Source: Caedibacter sp052030685
GTDB lineage: Bacteria > Pseudomonadota > Gammaproteobacteria > Francisellales > Francisellaceae
Assembly (NCBI RefSeq): GCF_052030685.1
Contig: NZ_JBQAJM010000006.1
Coordinates: 35,437-99,436 of the forward strand
Direction: 5' to 3'
DNA: 64,000 bases
This document shows positions 35,323 through 44,895 of this stretch, one piece after another (the stretch's first letter is position 1; every line of letters starts with the position of its first letter). The translations under genes were made by a program, and so were the position numbers. The notes beneath the pieces are model-generated. The model had not been told where the DNA came from, searched no databases, and saw only the letters and a program-made list of their open reading frames with translations.

Positions 35323-35697
35323 TTAATTTTGCAGACCATCTGAACTCTGCTGATCTTGCTGATTCTCTGCGCCTTCTATATCTTGCTTAGTTTGTACATC
35401 ATCAGCCTCCGCTTGGTCATTACTCGATGATAACGTTGTATTGTCTTGATCACTTTGCTTATTTTTATCCCTGTCATCTGTTTTATCAACTGCTTTGTTA
35501 GATGCCTTATCATTACTACTAGTATCTGTAGAATCTGCTGCTGTTGCGTTTGTTTTTGCTGCACTAGAGGCTTCAGTAGACTTTGCCGCATTAGCAGTGT
35601 CTGCCGTAGGCAAATATAAAGGTCCCATTTGCCCACAACCTACTAATAAGGTCATAGGAATAAGTAATGTAAATAGTTTTATAAATCTTTTTGTCAT
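35323..35697 (-). CDS. lptM: LptM-like small lipoprotein with long polar tail
   Basis: I choose the ATG at 35697 (MTKRFIKLFTLL), giving 124 residues; the frame opens 22 codons earlier. The lipobox LLVGC is followed by GQMGPLYLP, the diagnostic C-G-x-x-G-P-L-Y-L-P of the LptM (YifL) family, which helps LptDE assembly in E. coli. LptM is usually about 60-70 residues; here about 80 Asp/Ser/Ala/Lys/Gln-rich residues follow with no hydrophobic part, so the tail is probably disordered. lptE lies 1.3 kb away, though not in the same operon. Confidence 0.7.
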   Translation of the reverse strand: MTKRFIKLFTLLIPMTLLVGCGQMGPLYLPTADTANAAKSTEASSAAKTNATAADSTDTSSNDKASNKAVDKTDDRDKNKQSDQDNTTLSSSNDQAEADDVQTKQDIEGAENQQDQQSSDGLQN

Positions 35698-35825
35698 AAT
35701 CCGCTTGGCGCTATGTAAATATTCGTTAAAATAATTCCCAACATAATAAGAAACATTATGCATGAAGCCAAATAGAATTATGGTTTTTCTGCGTTAATTT
35801 TGACATCTTTTACGAAGGAATATGT

Positions 35826-37118
35826 GTGATTAAAAAACTCTTACTTAGTATTGCCGCTCTTATTACGCTGTTAATTATATTAATATTGATCTGGTTGATA
35901 TTTATTTTCAATCCCAATGACTATAAAAACTGGATTAATAACAAAATAAATAATGACCCCAATATCCACATTATACTTAATGGACCACTGGATTTCTCGC
36001 TAAAATCAATGCAACTTAATGCCAAAGAAGTCACCATTAATGCGCAAAATGGCACATTTAATAGTCACTGGCAAAACGCAACGATCAAGATTAATCCGCT
36101 AGACTTTTTCATTCATCCGAGCAATCCTTTTGAATCTTTGACACTACAAAACGGTGAGATTAGGGCTGCACACCAACAGTTTAAAGCCCCCCTTTTGAAT
36201 ATTATCGAAAAACATCAACGCTATAGCATCAGCACGGAGTTAACGAACGATATCAAGCAGTTAAATATTCAATTAACGCTAACCCCACACCCTAACAGCA
36301 CTGAAATTACCGATTTAAGCATACAAACCACGCTTAATAGATTACCCGCTTGCCTTAAAGTGCCCAGTATTTATCTAAACAATAATAATATGCTCAACAA
36401 TATTGATCATATTCGCCTGAAAATCAATGATCAGCTACTAATGGGTAATATTAGCCAAATCATACTCAAACCTAAGCTTTCGTTTAAAGGACAATTTACA
36501 GCGCCTCATCTTGCATTAGCGCAAATAATGAATCTTAATGGTTTCAAATTAGATTTAAATTCATTTGCACTTAATTTTGCTTTCTCACACAATGACTCAG
36601 CAGCAAAAGCAGACATTAATGTTAATGCCCAAAGTGCTAATCTTACTGGTATTGATCTTAATGCCATTGCTTCTTCAACGCACAATCTATTAAGTGCTGT
36701 TGATCAAGGTGACGGTATTGGTAGCGCCTTTCAAACATTGAAATCTCAGCTACTACCGCTTCTTGCTAAAGACAAACTCATTGCTGATCCAAAAAAAAGC
36801 ACGCAATTAAAACAACTTAGCATTCAAAGCACTGTTGATAATAATCAACTTAAGACGACGGCTATTAAGTGGCAAGCCCCCGAATTTACGGTCACAGGCT
36901 ATGGCCAAATCAATTTAAACACACACGAGTTAAACTATCCACTTTCGATTCATATTAAAGGCACCCCAAGCTTGACTATCCCATACAGCCTAAACTATCA
37001 AGACAAGCAATTTAGTGCTGCCATTAATCAAACTCAACTGCAAAAAAACTTACAACCTATTATTGAAAAGGCTCTGACAAATGCCTTAAATAATAAACTC
37101 GGTTCGTTCTTTAGGTAA
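35826..37118 (+). CDS. AsmA-like inner-membrane anchored protein
   Basis: A 430-residue protein with one N-terminal membrane helix (about 6-28) and a large periplasmic beta-rich part. The AsmA pattern is NPNDYKNWINNKI near the start, INPLDFFIHPSNPFESLTLQNGEI, and a late AsmA_2-like domain (LSIQSTVDNNQLKTTAIKWQAPEFTVTGYGQINLNTHELNY). AsmA-type proteins are thought to move phospholipids between membranes. It is shorter than E. coli AsmA (617). The start is GTG with AAGGAAT upstream. It is followed by recG with a 4-base gap. Confidence 0.72.
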   Translation: MIKKLLLSIAALITLLIILILIWLIFIFNPNDYKNWINNKINNDPNIHIILNGPLDFSLKSMQLNAKEVTINAQNGTFNSHWQNATIKINPLDFFIHPSNPFESLTLQNGEIRAAHQQFKAPLLNIIEKHQRYSISTELTNDIKQLNIQLTLTPHPNSTEITDLSIQTTLNRLPACLKVPSIYLNNNNMLNNIDHIRLKINDQLLMGNISQIILKPKLSFKGQFTAPHLALAQIMNLNGFKLDLNSFALNFAFSHNDSAAKADINVNAQSANLTGIDLNAIASSTHNLLSAVDQGDGIGSAFQTLKSQLLPLLAKDKLIADPKKSTQLKQLSIQSTVDNNQLKTTAIKWQAPEFTVTGYGQINLNTHELNYPLSIHIKGTPSLTIPYSLNYQDKQFSAAINQTQLQKNLQPIIEKALTNALNNKLGSFFR

Positions 37119-37122
37119 GTGC

Positions 37123-39177
37123 ATGAGTATAGATCTGGCAAGCTTAAAAGGCATTGGACAATCAACATTAGCAAAGCTTAATAAAGCTAACATTCATACG
37201 CTATGGGATTTATTACTCCATTTGCCCAAAGATTATCAAGATCGACGCACCATCACACCGATTGGACGTACCATCTCAGGACAAAAACAGCAAATATCTG
37301 GCGTTATTCGCCAAGTAAATATCAACGGCTTTGGCAAGAAGCATCTCAACTGCTATTTCTCTGATGACAGCGGCATGTGCAAAATGCATTTATTTAAGTT
37401 TTATCCCAATCAAACTAAGCTACTGCAAAAGGGTAAAATTATTCGCTGCTTTGGTGAGATCAATCATACCCATCACGGCATTGAAGTCATCCATCCTGAA
37501 TGGCAAATTATCAATGATACAAATGAAGCATTAACTGGCGAGATCACTGCCATTTATCCAACAATTGAAGGTATAAGCTCGACAGTTATTCATAAACTGA
37601 TAAGTCAAATTAGATCATCGATATCTTTTAAAGAACTGCTGCCTACTGAGATTTTGCAAGCCCGTGGCTTTATGGATATTAATAACGCTTTAATGGAGAT
37701 TCATTTCCCACAAAACAATAACTTTGAGCAGTCGATTAAGCGCGTCACACACGCACGTTATCGCTTAGCGATTGAGGAAATGCTAGCACATAATCTTAAT
37801 GCTAAAAAGGTACGCTTAACCAATCAATCGACACCATTTGCAAAGATAAAAATTAAGCCCAAATTACTTGATAAGTTCATTAATCAGTTGCCTTTTGCCC
37901 CAACCAAAGCCCAAGAGCGTGTTATTGCTGAGATTTTTGCTGACTTGGTCGAACCCAAACCATGCTCTCGCCTTATTCAAGGTGATGTCGGTTCAGGTAA
38001 AACCGTTGTTGCCGCTGCAAGCTTAATTCAATCTGCTGCCAATAATTTACAATCAGTGATGATGTCACCCACAGAGATTTTGGCAGAGCAACATTATCAA
38101 AACCTAAGTAACTGGCTTAGTACTTTCGATATCCCCGTTGTGTTTATCGCTCAAAAATTGACTGCAAAAGAACGTAAAAACGCGCTTGAGATAATAAATA
38201 CACAACACAACTGTGTAATTGTTGGCACGCATGCAGTATTTCAACAAAATATTGATTATCCTAAACTTGGATTGGTGATCATTGATGAGCAACATCGTTT
38301 TGGCGTTGAGCAGCGCTTGGCATTAATTGATAAATCCGCTAATAATAACTGGCAGCCGCATCAAATTGTGATGACAGCAACCCCTATTCCACGAACATTG
38401 GCGATGACCATATATGGTGATCTTGATCTATCGATCATTGATGAGTTACCGCCTAATCGCAAACCAATCACGACCAGTGTGTTAAATCAAAATAAAAAGC
38501 AAGTGCTAATCAATAAACTTCAAGCACATATCAATGCCAATGGACAAGCCTATTGGGTGTGCCCTTTAATTGAATCATCCGAAGTGTTAGTGACATTGCA
38601 AGACGCTGAATCACTCTTTGAAACGATCAAAGAAATGCTACCAAGCGCACGCATTGGTCTTATTCACGGTAAGATGAAAGCACAAGAAAAGACACTTATT
38701 ATGCAGCAGTTTAAAGCGCATGAATTAGATATATTGGTTGCAACCACTGTGATTGAAGTCGGTGTTGATGTGCCCAATGCCAATATTATGATTATCGATA
38801 ATGCTGAGCGCTTAGGCTTATCACAACTGCATCAATTGCGTGGTCGCGTTGGACGCGGACACAAAGAAAGTAATTGTATTTTACTGTATCAATCCCCTTT
38901 ATCACTCACTGCCAAAAAGCGTTTAGAGCTTATGCGCCAAACCCAAGATGGCTTTATCATTGCTGAGGAGGATTTGAAACTTAGGGGCTCAGGGGATATC
39001 TTTGGCAAAAACCAAACCGGTGATATTCAATTTAAGGTAGCGGATTTAAGTCAACATCAAAATCTATTTGATGAAGTTACCGCTATTGCTGATGATCTTA
39101 TAAAGAAATATCCAAAAGCAATTGATCCGATTATAACGCGCTGGTTAGCTAAAGCCGATGAGTATATTAAAGCATAA
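37123..39177 (+). CDS. recG: ATP-dependent DNA helicase RecG
   Basis: RecG drives branch migration at stalled forks and Holliday junctions. The 684 residues contain the N-terminal wedge (LLLHLPKDYQDRRTI), Walker A GDVGSGKT (about 287-294), the DEQH box (about 388-391), TATPIPRTLAM, and QLRGRVGRG near the C-terminus. Length is normal (about 690). Its Shine-Dalgarno overlaps the end of the AsmA-like gene, so the two are co-transcribed. Confidence 0.96.
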   Translation: MSIDLASLKGIGQSTLAKLNKANIHTLWDLLLHLPKDYQDRRTITPIGRTISGQKQQISGVIRQVNINGFGKKHLNCYFSDDSGMCKMHLFKFYPNQTKLLQKGKIIRCFGEINHTHHGIEVIHPEWQIINDTNEALTGEITAIYPTIEGISSTVIHKLISQIRSSISFKELLPTEILQARGFMDINNALMEIHFPQNNNFEQSIKRVTHARYRLAIEEMLAHNLNAKKVRLTNQSTPFAKIKIKPKLLDKFINQLPFAPTKAQERVIAEIFADLVEPKPCSRLIQGDVGSGKTVVAAASLIQSAANNLQSVMMSPTEILAEQHYQNLSNWLSTFDIPVVFIAQKLTAKERKNALEIINTQHNCVIVGTHAVFQQNIDYPKLGLVIIDEQHRFGVEQRLALIDKSANNNWQPHQIVMTATPIPRTLAMTIYGDLDLSIIDELPPNRKPITTSVLNQNKKQVLINKLQAHINANGQAYWVCPLIESSEVLVTLQDAESLFETIKEMLPSARIGLIHGKMKAQEKTLIMQQFKAHELDILVATTVIEVGVDVPNANIMIIDNAERLGLSQLHQLRGRVGRGHKESNCILLYQSPLSLTAKKRLELMRQTQDGFIIAEEDLKLRGSGDIFGKNQTGDIQFKVADLSQHQNLFDEVTAIADDLIKKYPKAIDPIITRWLAKADEYIKA

Positions 39178-39236
39178 CAACATCCAGTTTTTAATTCGAC
39201 CGACTAATAACGAATTTTCAAATTCAACCTGTACAA

Positions 39237-39256
39237 TGTAAAACATGTGTCTTACA
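39237..39256. promoter_or_regulatory. Possible operator of the DinJ/YafQ pair
   Basis: TGTAAAACATGTGTCTTACA is an imperfect 20-base palindrome (TGTAA/TTACA arms around ACATGT), 35 bases upstream of the antitoxin start. RelB/DinJ-type antitoxins bind palindromes in their own promoters. Positional support only. Confidence 0.5.
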
Positions 39257-39290
39257 ATAACACACAACATTCAAACATTTAGGTGGTCCA

Positions 39291-39551
39291 ATGAATAAAG
39301 CAGCAACAATTAATGCGCGCATAGAACCAACACTTAAACATCAAGCAGAAACCATACTACATGATGTTGGCTTATCCACAGCTGAAGCTATTCGGCTTTT
39401 CTATACACAGATATGTCTGCATAAAGGGTTACCCTTTGAGGTTAAAATTCCAAACACCACAACACTTAACGCACTCAATGAACTTGAATCAGGTAAAGGA
39501 CATCACTATAACTCTATGGATGACGTATGGAGTGATATAACAGGTGCTTAA
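39291..39551 (+). CDS. dinJ: DinJ/RelB-type antitoxin
   Basis: An 86-residue ribbon-helix-helix antitoxin. The N-terminal NARIEPTLKHQAETILHDVGLSTAEAIRLFYTQI is the classic RelB/DinJ start, with the GLSTAEAIRLF helix. A strong AGGTGG Shine-Dalgarno is present. Its last 8 bases overlap the toxin start, so the pair is translationally coupled. Confidence 0.92.
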   Translation: MNKAATINARIEPTLKHQAETILHDVGLSTAEAIRLFYTQICLHKGLPFEVKIPNTTTLNALNELESGKGHHYNSMDDVWSDITGA

Positions 39552-39825
39552 ACTTGAACTATCAACGCAATTCAAAAAAGACCTAAAAAAGATAATTAAA
39601 CAAGGCAGAGATAAAAGCAAGCTTAATGCTGTGATCACCTCATTACAACATGAAACGCCACTAGCTAAAAAGTTTCGTGATCATGAGTTAGTTGGCAACT
39701 GGCGAGGCTACAGAGAGTGTCATATTACGCCTGATTGGTTGTTGATTTATAAAGTGCATGATGGAAATGTTAAACTTTTAAGGCTTGCTCGGACTGGTTC
39801 GCATGCTGAGTTATTCAAAAAGTAA
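39544..39825 (+). CDS. yafQ: YafQ-type mRNA interferase toxin
   Basis: A 93-residue RelE-superfamily toxin that cuts mRNA at the ribosome. Residues matching the E. coli YafQ active site are present: H47, H60, D64 with W65, H87 and F91 (RDHEL, ECHITPDW, TGSHAELF). It seems intact. It ends 9 bases before the convergent uvrC stop, with no terminator visible in between. Confidence 0.92.
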   Translation: MLKLELSTQFKKDLKKIIKQGRDKSKLNAVITSLQHETPLAKKFRDHELVGNWRGYRECHITPDWLLIYKVHDGNVKLLRLARTGSHAELFKK

Positions 39826-39834
39826 TTATACCTA

Positions 39835-41676
39835 TTAACGAAACGCATGCCATATATGATCAGCAAGTTTAGGACTAATACCTTTGACCTTTGCGATCTC
39901 ATCAATTGAAGCACGTGATAGCTCTTGCCAACCACCAAAGTGCCTCAAAAGTGCTTGTCGACGTTTGCTACCCACCCCTTCAATCGATTCAAGTATGGAT
40001 TCAGTTTGGCGTTTTGCTAGTTTTTTGCGCTGCGCTTTGATGGCAAAATCATGTGCTGCATCACGAATTTGTCTTAACAACAAAAAGGCTAAATCATGCT
40101 CTGGCAAATGATACACTTCATCATCAAAACCTTGAAAAATATCCTCTTTACCACTGATTCGCTCAACACCCTTACCAAGGCTCAATAGTTTAATATTATG
40201 CTGCTGATTATATTGCAACAATATGTCTTCAACCTTTTTGATCTGCCCCTTGCCACCATCGATAATCATCACATCAGGCAGATTATTTGCCTCTATTCCT
40301 GATTCAACACGTCTTGTAACGGCTTGCGCAATCGCCGCATAATCATCTCCAGGGGTAATACCCTCAATATTATAACGTCGATGCGCAGATTTAAGCGCGC
40401 CATTTTGATCAAAGACAACACATGAAGCAGTTGTCGCTTCACCTTGATGGTGGCTAATATCAAAGCATTCAATGCGTTTAATCTCTGGGGTATCAAGCCA
40501 CTTTGCCAAAGCTTCAAAACGTTTGACAAAATGCTGCCTAGATTGCAAATTCATCTGTAATTTTTGGCGCGCGTTGATTAAAGCAAGTTTCTGCCATTTG
40601 GCATTATCAGCTATCGCTTCTGTGATCCACTTAATATGTCGTTCAGCCTTTTGTGCAATACTTATAAGTAGCGACTCTGATATATTGATCTCCTTGGGCA
40701 AAATAACCTCTTCAGGCCAAATTGTTCGTGGTTCTGCCAAATAGTAATGTGATAAGAAAGCCTCTAAAATATCCGTCAACGTGCTGCCATTTTGACTAAT
40801 AAACCAATGTTTATCATCTGCTACTTTACCTTGCTCAATATTGACCAATGTAATACAAACCTTATCGGCTTCTTGTAAAATACCCAGCACATGCAAACGT
40901 TTATTATTCAATTTATCCAAAAATTGCTGCTGCTGTAACTTGGTCAGTAGCGCTAATTGATCACGTAACTGCGCGGCAAGCTCAAAGTCTTCGTCATTGG
41001 CGGCATCTTGCATTTTTTGTGAGATTTCTTCCAATACAGGGGTAAGCTTGCCACGCATAAATTTCGCCAGAAGATCAACTTGCATTTTATAATCTTCAAT
41101 GCTGATTTTACTAACACAAGGACCACTACAGCGCTTAATTTGATACTGCAAACAAGGACGTGAGCGATGGTTAAAATAACTATCCTCACATTGCCTGATA
41201 GGAAAAAGCTTTTGCAGTAAAATCAATGTTTCTTTCATTGATGATAATGAGACAAAGGGTCCAAAAAACTGCCCTGCCTTGCGCGGCTTGCCACGAAAAC
41301 CAGACAACCTTGGAAATAGATGATCACTTAGATGCAGATATGGGTAACTTTTATCATCTTTAAATAGAATATTATATTTAGGTTTATGCTTTTTAATTAG
41401 TGCACTTTCTAATAAGAAAGCATCATAATCACTAGGTGTCACCGTGACATCAATAAATGCGACTTGCTCAACTAAAGTCTGTGTTTTGATGTCTTTAGCA
41501 CCTTTTTTAAAGTAACTATTAACACGTTTATAGAGATTTTTGGCTTTACCAATATATAAGATTGTATGCGCTTTATCATACATGCGATAAACGCCAGGAT
41601 GCGTTGTTAAATGTTTTAAAAAGGAATCTAGATCAAATACTTGATTAGCATTTTCAGAATTATCTGGATGAAACAT
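39835..41676 (-). CDS. uvrC: UvrABC excision nuclease subunit C
   Basis: UvrC makes both incisions in nucleotide excision repair. The 613 residues hold the GIY-YIG domain (GVY 28-30, YIG 41-43), a Cys-rich patch (RPCLQYQIKRCSGPC), a UVR helix pair (MQDAANDEDFELAAQLRDQ), the RNase H-like nuclease (ECFDISHHQGE, VMIDGGKGQI) and tandem helix-hairpin-helix motifs at the C-terminus (SIEGVGSKRRQALLRHFGG). It follows the GacA/UvrY-type regulator gene by 31 bases, the conserved uvrY-uvrC order. Confidence 0.97.
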   Translation of the reverse strand: MFHPDNSENANQVFDLDSFLKHLTTHPGVYRMYDKAHTILYIGKAKNLYKRVNSYFKKGAKDIKTQTLVEQVAFIDVTVTPSDYDAFLLESALIKKHKPKYNILFKDDKSYPYLHLSDHLFPRLSGFRGKPRKAGQFFGPFVSLSSMKETLILLQKLFPIRQCEDSYFNHRSRPCLQYQIKRCSGPCVSKISIEDYKMQVDLLAKFMRGKLTPVLEEISQKMQDAANDEDFELAAQLRDQLALLTKLQQQQFLDKLNNKRLHVLGILQEADKVCITLVNIEQGKVADDKHWFISQNGSTLTDILEAFLSHYYLAEPRTIWPEEVILPKEINISESLLISIAQKAERHIKWITEAIADNAKWQKLALINARQKLQMNLQSRQHFVKRFEALAKWLDTPEIKRIECFDISHHQGEATTASCVVFDQNGALKSAHRRYNIEGITPGDDYAAIAQAVTRRVESGIEANNLPDVMIIDGGKGQIKKVEDILLQYNQQHNIKLLSLGKGVERISGKEDIFQGFDDEVYHLPEHDLAFLLLRQIRDAAHDFAIKAQRKKLAKRQTESILESIEGVGSKRRQALLRHFGGWQELSRASIDEIAKVKGISPKLADHIWHAFR

Positions 41677-41707
41677 ATAATGATAGATAAGAGGAAATTA
41701 AAAGGGA

Positions 41708-42358
41708 TTATTCTTTGTTACTCTCAAGGTCAATCAACTTATGCCTAATTGCCAGATGCGTTAATTCAACATCACTATCAATATCTAGCTTCTCAAATAA
41801 GCGATAGCGATAACTGTTAACCGTTTTTGGACTCAAGCATAGCTGATCTGCTACTTCATTGACTTTTTGACCACTTGTGATCATGATTAAGACTTGCATT
41901 TCCCGCTCTGATAACACATCAAATGGTGATTCATCATCATGACTTAAATGTTTTAAAGCAAGTTGTTGCGCAACTTCAGGTGATAAATAACGTCTTCCGG
42001 CATACACTGTTTTGATCGCTTGAATCATCTCATCGATGCTAACCCCTTTAGTCATATACCCAGAAGCGCCTGCTTGTAATACGCGTGTTGGATAAGGTTC
42101 TTCACCATAAACAGTCACAACCAAAATTTTAATCTGCGGATAGGTCTTGGCAATGCGTTTTGTTGCCTCCAAACCGCCCATACCAGGCATTTTAACATCC
42201 ATCAAAATGACATCCGGTAACAGTTTAGAAGTTAACGTAATTGCCTCCTCACCACTGGCTGCTTCACCGACAATCTCAATATTATGGACATCACTGAGCA
42301 GCTTCTTAATCCCTAATCTTACCAAATCATGATCATCAACCAAAAGCACTCTTATCAT
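41708..42358 (-). CDS. uvrY: GacA/UvrY/LetA-type response regulator
   Basis: A 216-residue NarL-family regulator. The receiver is intact: acidic pair DD (8-9), phosphoacceptor D54 in VILMDVKMPG and K104 in SGYMTKG. The LuxR-type HTH is at about 149-210 (LSEREMQVLIMITSGQKVNEVADQ, LSPKTVNSYRYRLFEKL). In relatives this protein answers to BarA/GacS/LetS and switches on small RNAs that titrate CsrA. No sensor kinase is nearby, as is usual. The link with uvrC downstream fixes the orthology. Its upstream gap (42359-42604) holds no gene. Confidence 0.93.
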   Translation of the reverse strand: MIRVLLVDDHDLVRLGIKKLLSDVHNIEIVGEAASGEEAITLTSKLLPDVILMDVKMPGMGGLEATKRIAKTYPQIKILVVTVYGEEPYPTRVLQAGASGYMTKGVSIDEMIQAIKTVYAGRRYLSPEVAQQLALKHLSHDDESPFDVLSEREMQVLIMITSGQKVNEVADQLCLSPKTVNSYRYRLFEKLDIDSDVELTHLAIRHKLIDLESNKE

Positions 42359-42604
42359 TACCTTGCTCCCATGTTTTAGGTCACCTCTTAAGGAAATACG
42401 CCTATCTACTTTGTGCTTTAGCTTAAACGTTTTAAGTCAAAAGCTTAAAGCCGACATTGATTAATACGCATACTCACTTGTGAGACTTTGACCATAGTAT
42501 AGCGCAAAATTCCCAATGTTGCTGTAGCAATTTGAGCTTATTTTACTTGTATTTCTGCCTTTTGTTTGTAAGATAAGGCATTTGTGAGATGACAGTCACC
42601 CTCA

Positions 42605-43753
42605 ATGATTACAAATAGTAATGATTTACAACACATTATGCCACTACTTATGGCAGAACCAATGATTGCAGTAGACACTGAGTTTTATTGGCGTAACACC
42701 TATTATCCTGAATTATGCCTTATTCAAATTGCCACAATCGATCATATCTATTTGATCGATGCTTTATCAGCTGACATTAACTTACAATTACTCAATCCGC
42801 TGTTTGCAAATAAGCACATACTGAAAATCATGCATGCATCTGAAAATGACATCAAGATTTTGAGACATTACTTACATTGTGAGTTTAACGGCATATTCGA
42901 CACACAAGTTGCCATGGCATTTCTAGGTCATGATCATCAATTATCACTGAGTAACACGCTAACTCATTTAGGATTTGATGATTTAAACAAAGATGAGAAA
43001 ATGTCTGACTGGCGTAAACGCCCTTTATCTAGTGCACAAATAGCCTATGCCACATCCGATGTTATCTCTTTAATTCAATGTCAACAATTACTAACCGATA
43101 AGCTTAAATACACGCCATGGCTTAAGGCTTTTGAAGAAGAAATGCATTTCATCCAAAAGACGCATTTCAATAACACACAGGATGCGCCCTTAAAATTTAA
43201 GCATCACCTTGCACGCTTAAATGCATCTGCCCGCACACATTTAATCCAATTATCAATTTGGCGCGAAGCCTATGCACAAAATAGAAACTGGGTGACGCGT
43301 TATGTGCTTTCAGATCAAGAGCTTGTCAACTTAGCTAAATTCAGTCCTCCTGATATACAGACTATTATTGATAGGCATATTCTATCGCACAAGAAAGTGC
43401 AGCGCTTTGGAGATCAAATCATCCAAGTACTACAATCAACCGATTTTGACTATGAGAGCAGTCTTGTCGAACGCACTCGTATAAAGATTAATAAAGATCT
43501 ATTACAATTATGCTTTGAGCATCTCACTGAGGCCGCTGAAAAACAACAACTGCCAATGGCATTGATCTCATCAAAGCAAGAGTTAAAACATTTTCTTTAT
43601 CAGAAGCTGATTAATCCTAAACATATAGGAGCCAATAAACTAAATAATGGATGGCGCCTACAGTTTTTTGGTCAAATGATTGCTGATTACGCATATCAGC
43701 AATGTGCAGTATTAGGACTTCCTTACAATAAAAACCTTGACGAATTAAAATGA
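42605..43753 (+). CDS. rnd: Ribonuclease D
   Basis: A 3'-5' exonuclease that trims tRNA precursors. The 382 residues have the DEDDy active site: D24 and E26 (IAVDTEFYWR), D82 (ASENDIKIL) and Y148/D152 (IAYATSDV). KMSDWRKRPLS is typical for RNase D. A C-terminal HRDC domain (about 205-285, RTHLIQLSIWREAYAQNRN) follows. It stands alone on the plus strand; the Shine-Dalgarno is weak. Confidence 0.94.
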   Translation: MITNSNDLQHIMPLLMAEPMIAVDTEFYWRNTYYPELCLIQIATIDHIYLIDALSADINLQLLNPLFANKHILKIMHASENDIKILRHYLHCEFNGIFDTQVAMAFLGHDHQLSLSNTLTHLGFDDLNKDEKMSDWRKRPLSSAQIAYATSDVISLIQCQQLLTDKLKYTPWLKAFEEEMHFIQKTHFNNTQDAPLKFKHHLARLNASARTHLIQLSIWREAYAQNRNWVTRYVLSDQELVNLAKFSPPDIQTIIDRHILSHKKVQRFGDQIIQVLQSTDFDYESSLVERTRIKINKDLLQLCFEHLTEAAEKQQLPMALISSKQELKHFLYQKLINPKHIGANKLNNGWRLQFFGQMIADYAYQQCAVLGLPYNKNLDELK

Positions 43754-43806
43754 TATTCTACGCTTAGAAGTGCCCCGCACTATTCAATGAACTAAGGAGA
43801 ATATTT

Positions 43807-44142
43807 ATGAAAAAATTAGCTTTTTTATTGTTTGTTCCAACAAGCTTTTTCTTTGCCAGTACTAGCGTTCATGCTGCCACAGAGAGCAAAGCATCCACAC
43901 CTGATATTCAATTAAACTGTAATGGTTCAGCGTTAACCTTGGGGCAAAGTCAAGCCGAAATCACTAAAACCTGTGGTGAGGCTAGCTATACTAGAAACTC
44001 TAAGAAATATAATAATACAACGCTATTTTATAAAACACCTGAAGCAACTGCTTCCATCGAAAACAAAACCAAACTTAAATTTGTTAATGATAAATTAGTT
44101 GAAATTTCTTATGAACGCGAAAACAAACAGTTTGACGATTAA
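43807..44142 (+). CDS. Small exported protein, DUF2845-like
   Basis: A 111-residue protein with a signal peptide cut after VHA (about 23) and a strong AAGGAG Shine-Dalgarno. The mature part carries LTLGQSQAEITKTCGEASY, the pattern seen in DUF2845-type periplasmic proteins of Legionella and relatives (a Gly then a late Cys-Gly), and two Cys that may pair (LNCNG and TCGEA). Function unknown. It lies between rnd and the convergent purC with only 7 bases to the latter. Confidence 0.6.
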   Translation: MKKLAFLLFVPTSFFFASTSVHAATESKASTPDIQLNCNGSALTLGQSQAEITKTCGEASYTRNSKKYNNTTLFYKTPEATASIENKTKLKFVNDKLVEISYERENKQFDD

Positions 44143-44149
44143 TCAGAGC

Positions 44150-44863
44150 TTATAAAATCAACCCAATACGTTTAGCAACCGTTTTATAGTGACCAATCAC
44201 ATCACCTAGATCTTGACGAAAACGATCTTTATCAAACACCTCTTTTGTTTCTTTATCCCACAATCGACAACCATCTGGACTGAACTCATCCCCTAATAGG
44301 ATCTCATTTTTAAATCGTCCAAACTCAAGCTTATAATCAACTAGCAATAAACCTGCATCATCAAAAACGTTAGATAAAATATCATTTACTTTGAAAGTAG
44401 CTTCACGCATAAACTTAATCTCTGACGCAGTTGCCCAATTAAAGCTTAAAATATGTGATGTATTAATCATTGGATCACCCAATGCATCATCTTTTAAAAA
44501 GAATTCAAACACCGGCTTCTCAAATTTCATGCCTTTTTCCAGACCTAAGCGTTTGCAAATTCCACCGGCTGCATAATTACGCACAACACATTCAACAGGG
44601 ATCATTTCAAGGCGCTTCATCAAACTTTCATTATCGTTTAACGTTTTGACAAAGTGCGTTTTAACCCCTTCTTGTTCAAGTTTTTGCATAATATAAGCAT
44701 TAAAAAGATTATTAACACGCCCCTTGTCTGTTAACGCTTCTTTTTTAACACCATTAAATGCTGTGGCATCATCACGATATTCAATAATAACATGATCGGC
44801 ATCATCACTTTGGTAAACAGACTTGGCCTTTCCTTGGTATATCAACTCTTTAACCATTTTCAT
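44150..44863 (-). CDS. purC: Phosphoribosylaminoimidazole-succinocarboxamide synthase
   Basis: Joins aspartate to CAIR in purine synthesis. The 237 residues are the standard length. Motifs: IYQGKAKSVYQSDD at the start, YRDDATAFNGVKK, VPVECVVRNYAAGG, LLVDYKLEFGRF, and GDEFSPDGCRLWD. It is 32 bases downstream of bamC; bamC-purC adjacency is also seen in Pseudomonas. Confidence 0.97.
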   Translation of the reverse strand: MKMVKELIYQGKAKSVYQSDDADHVIIEYRDDATAFNGVKKEALTDKGRVNNLFNAYIMQKLEQEGVKTHFVKTLNDNESLMKRLEMIPVECVVRNYAAGGICKRLGLEKGMKFEKPVFEFFLKDDALGDPMINTSHILSFNWATASEIKFMREATFKVNDILSNVFDDAGLLLVDYKLEFGRFKNEILLGDEFSPDGCRLWDKETKEVFDKDRFRQDLGDVIGHYKTVAKRIGLIL

Positions 44864-44895
44864 TATCCTCTTCTTACTTTCTAGCTATTTAGGTG

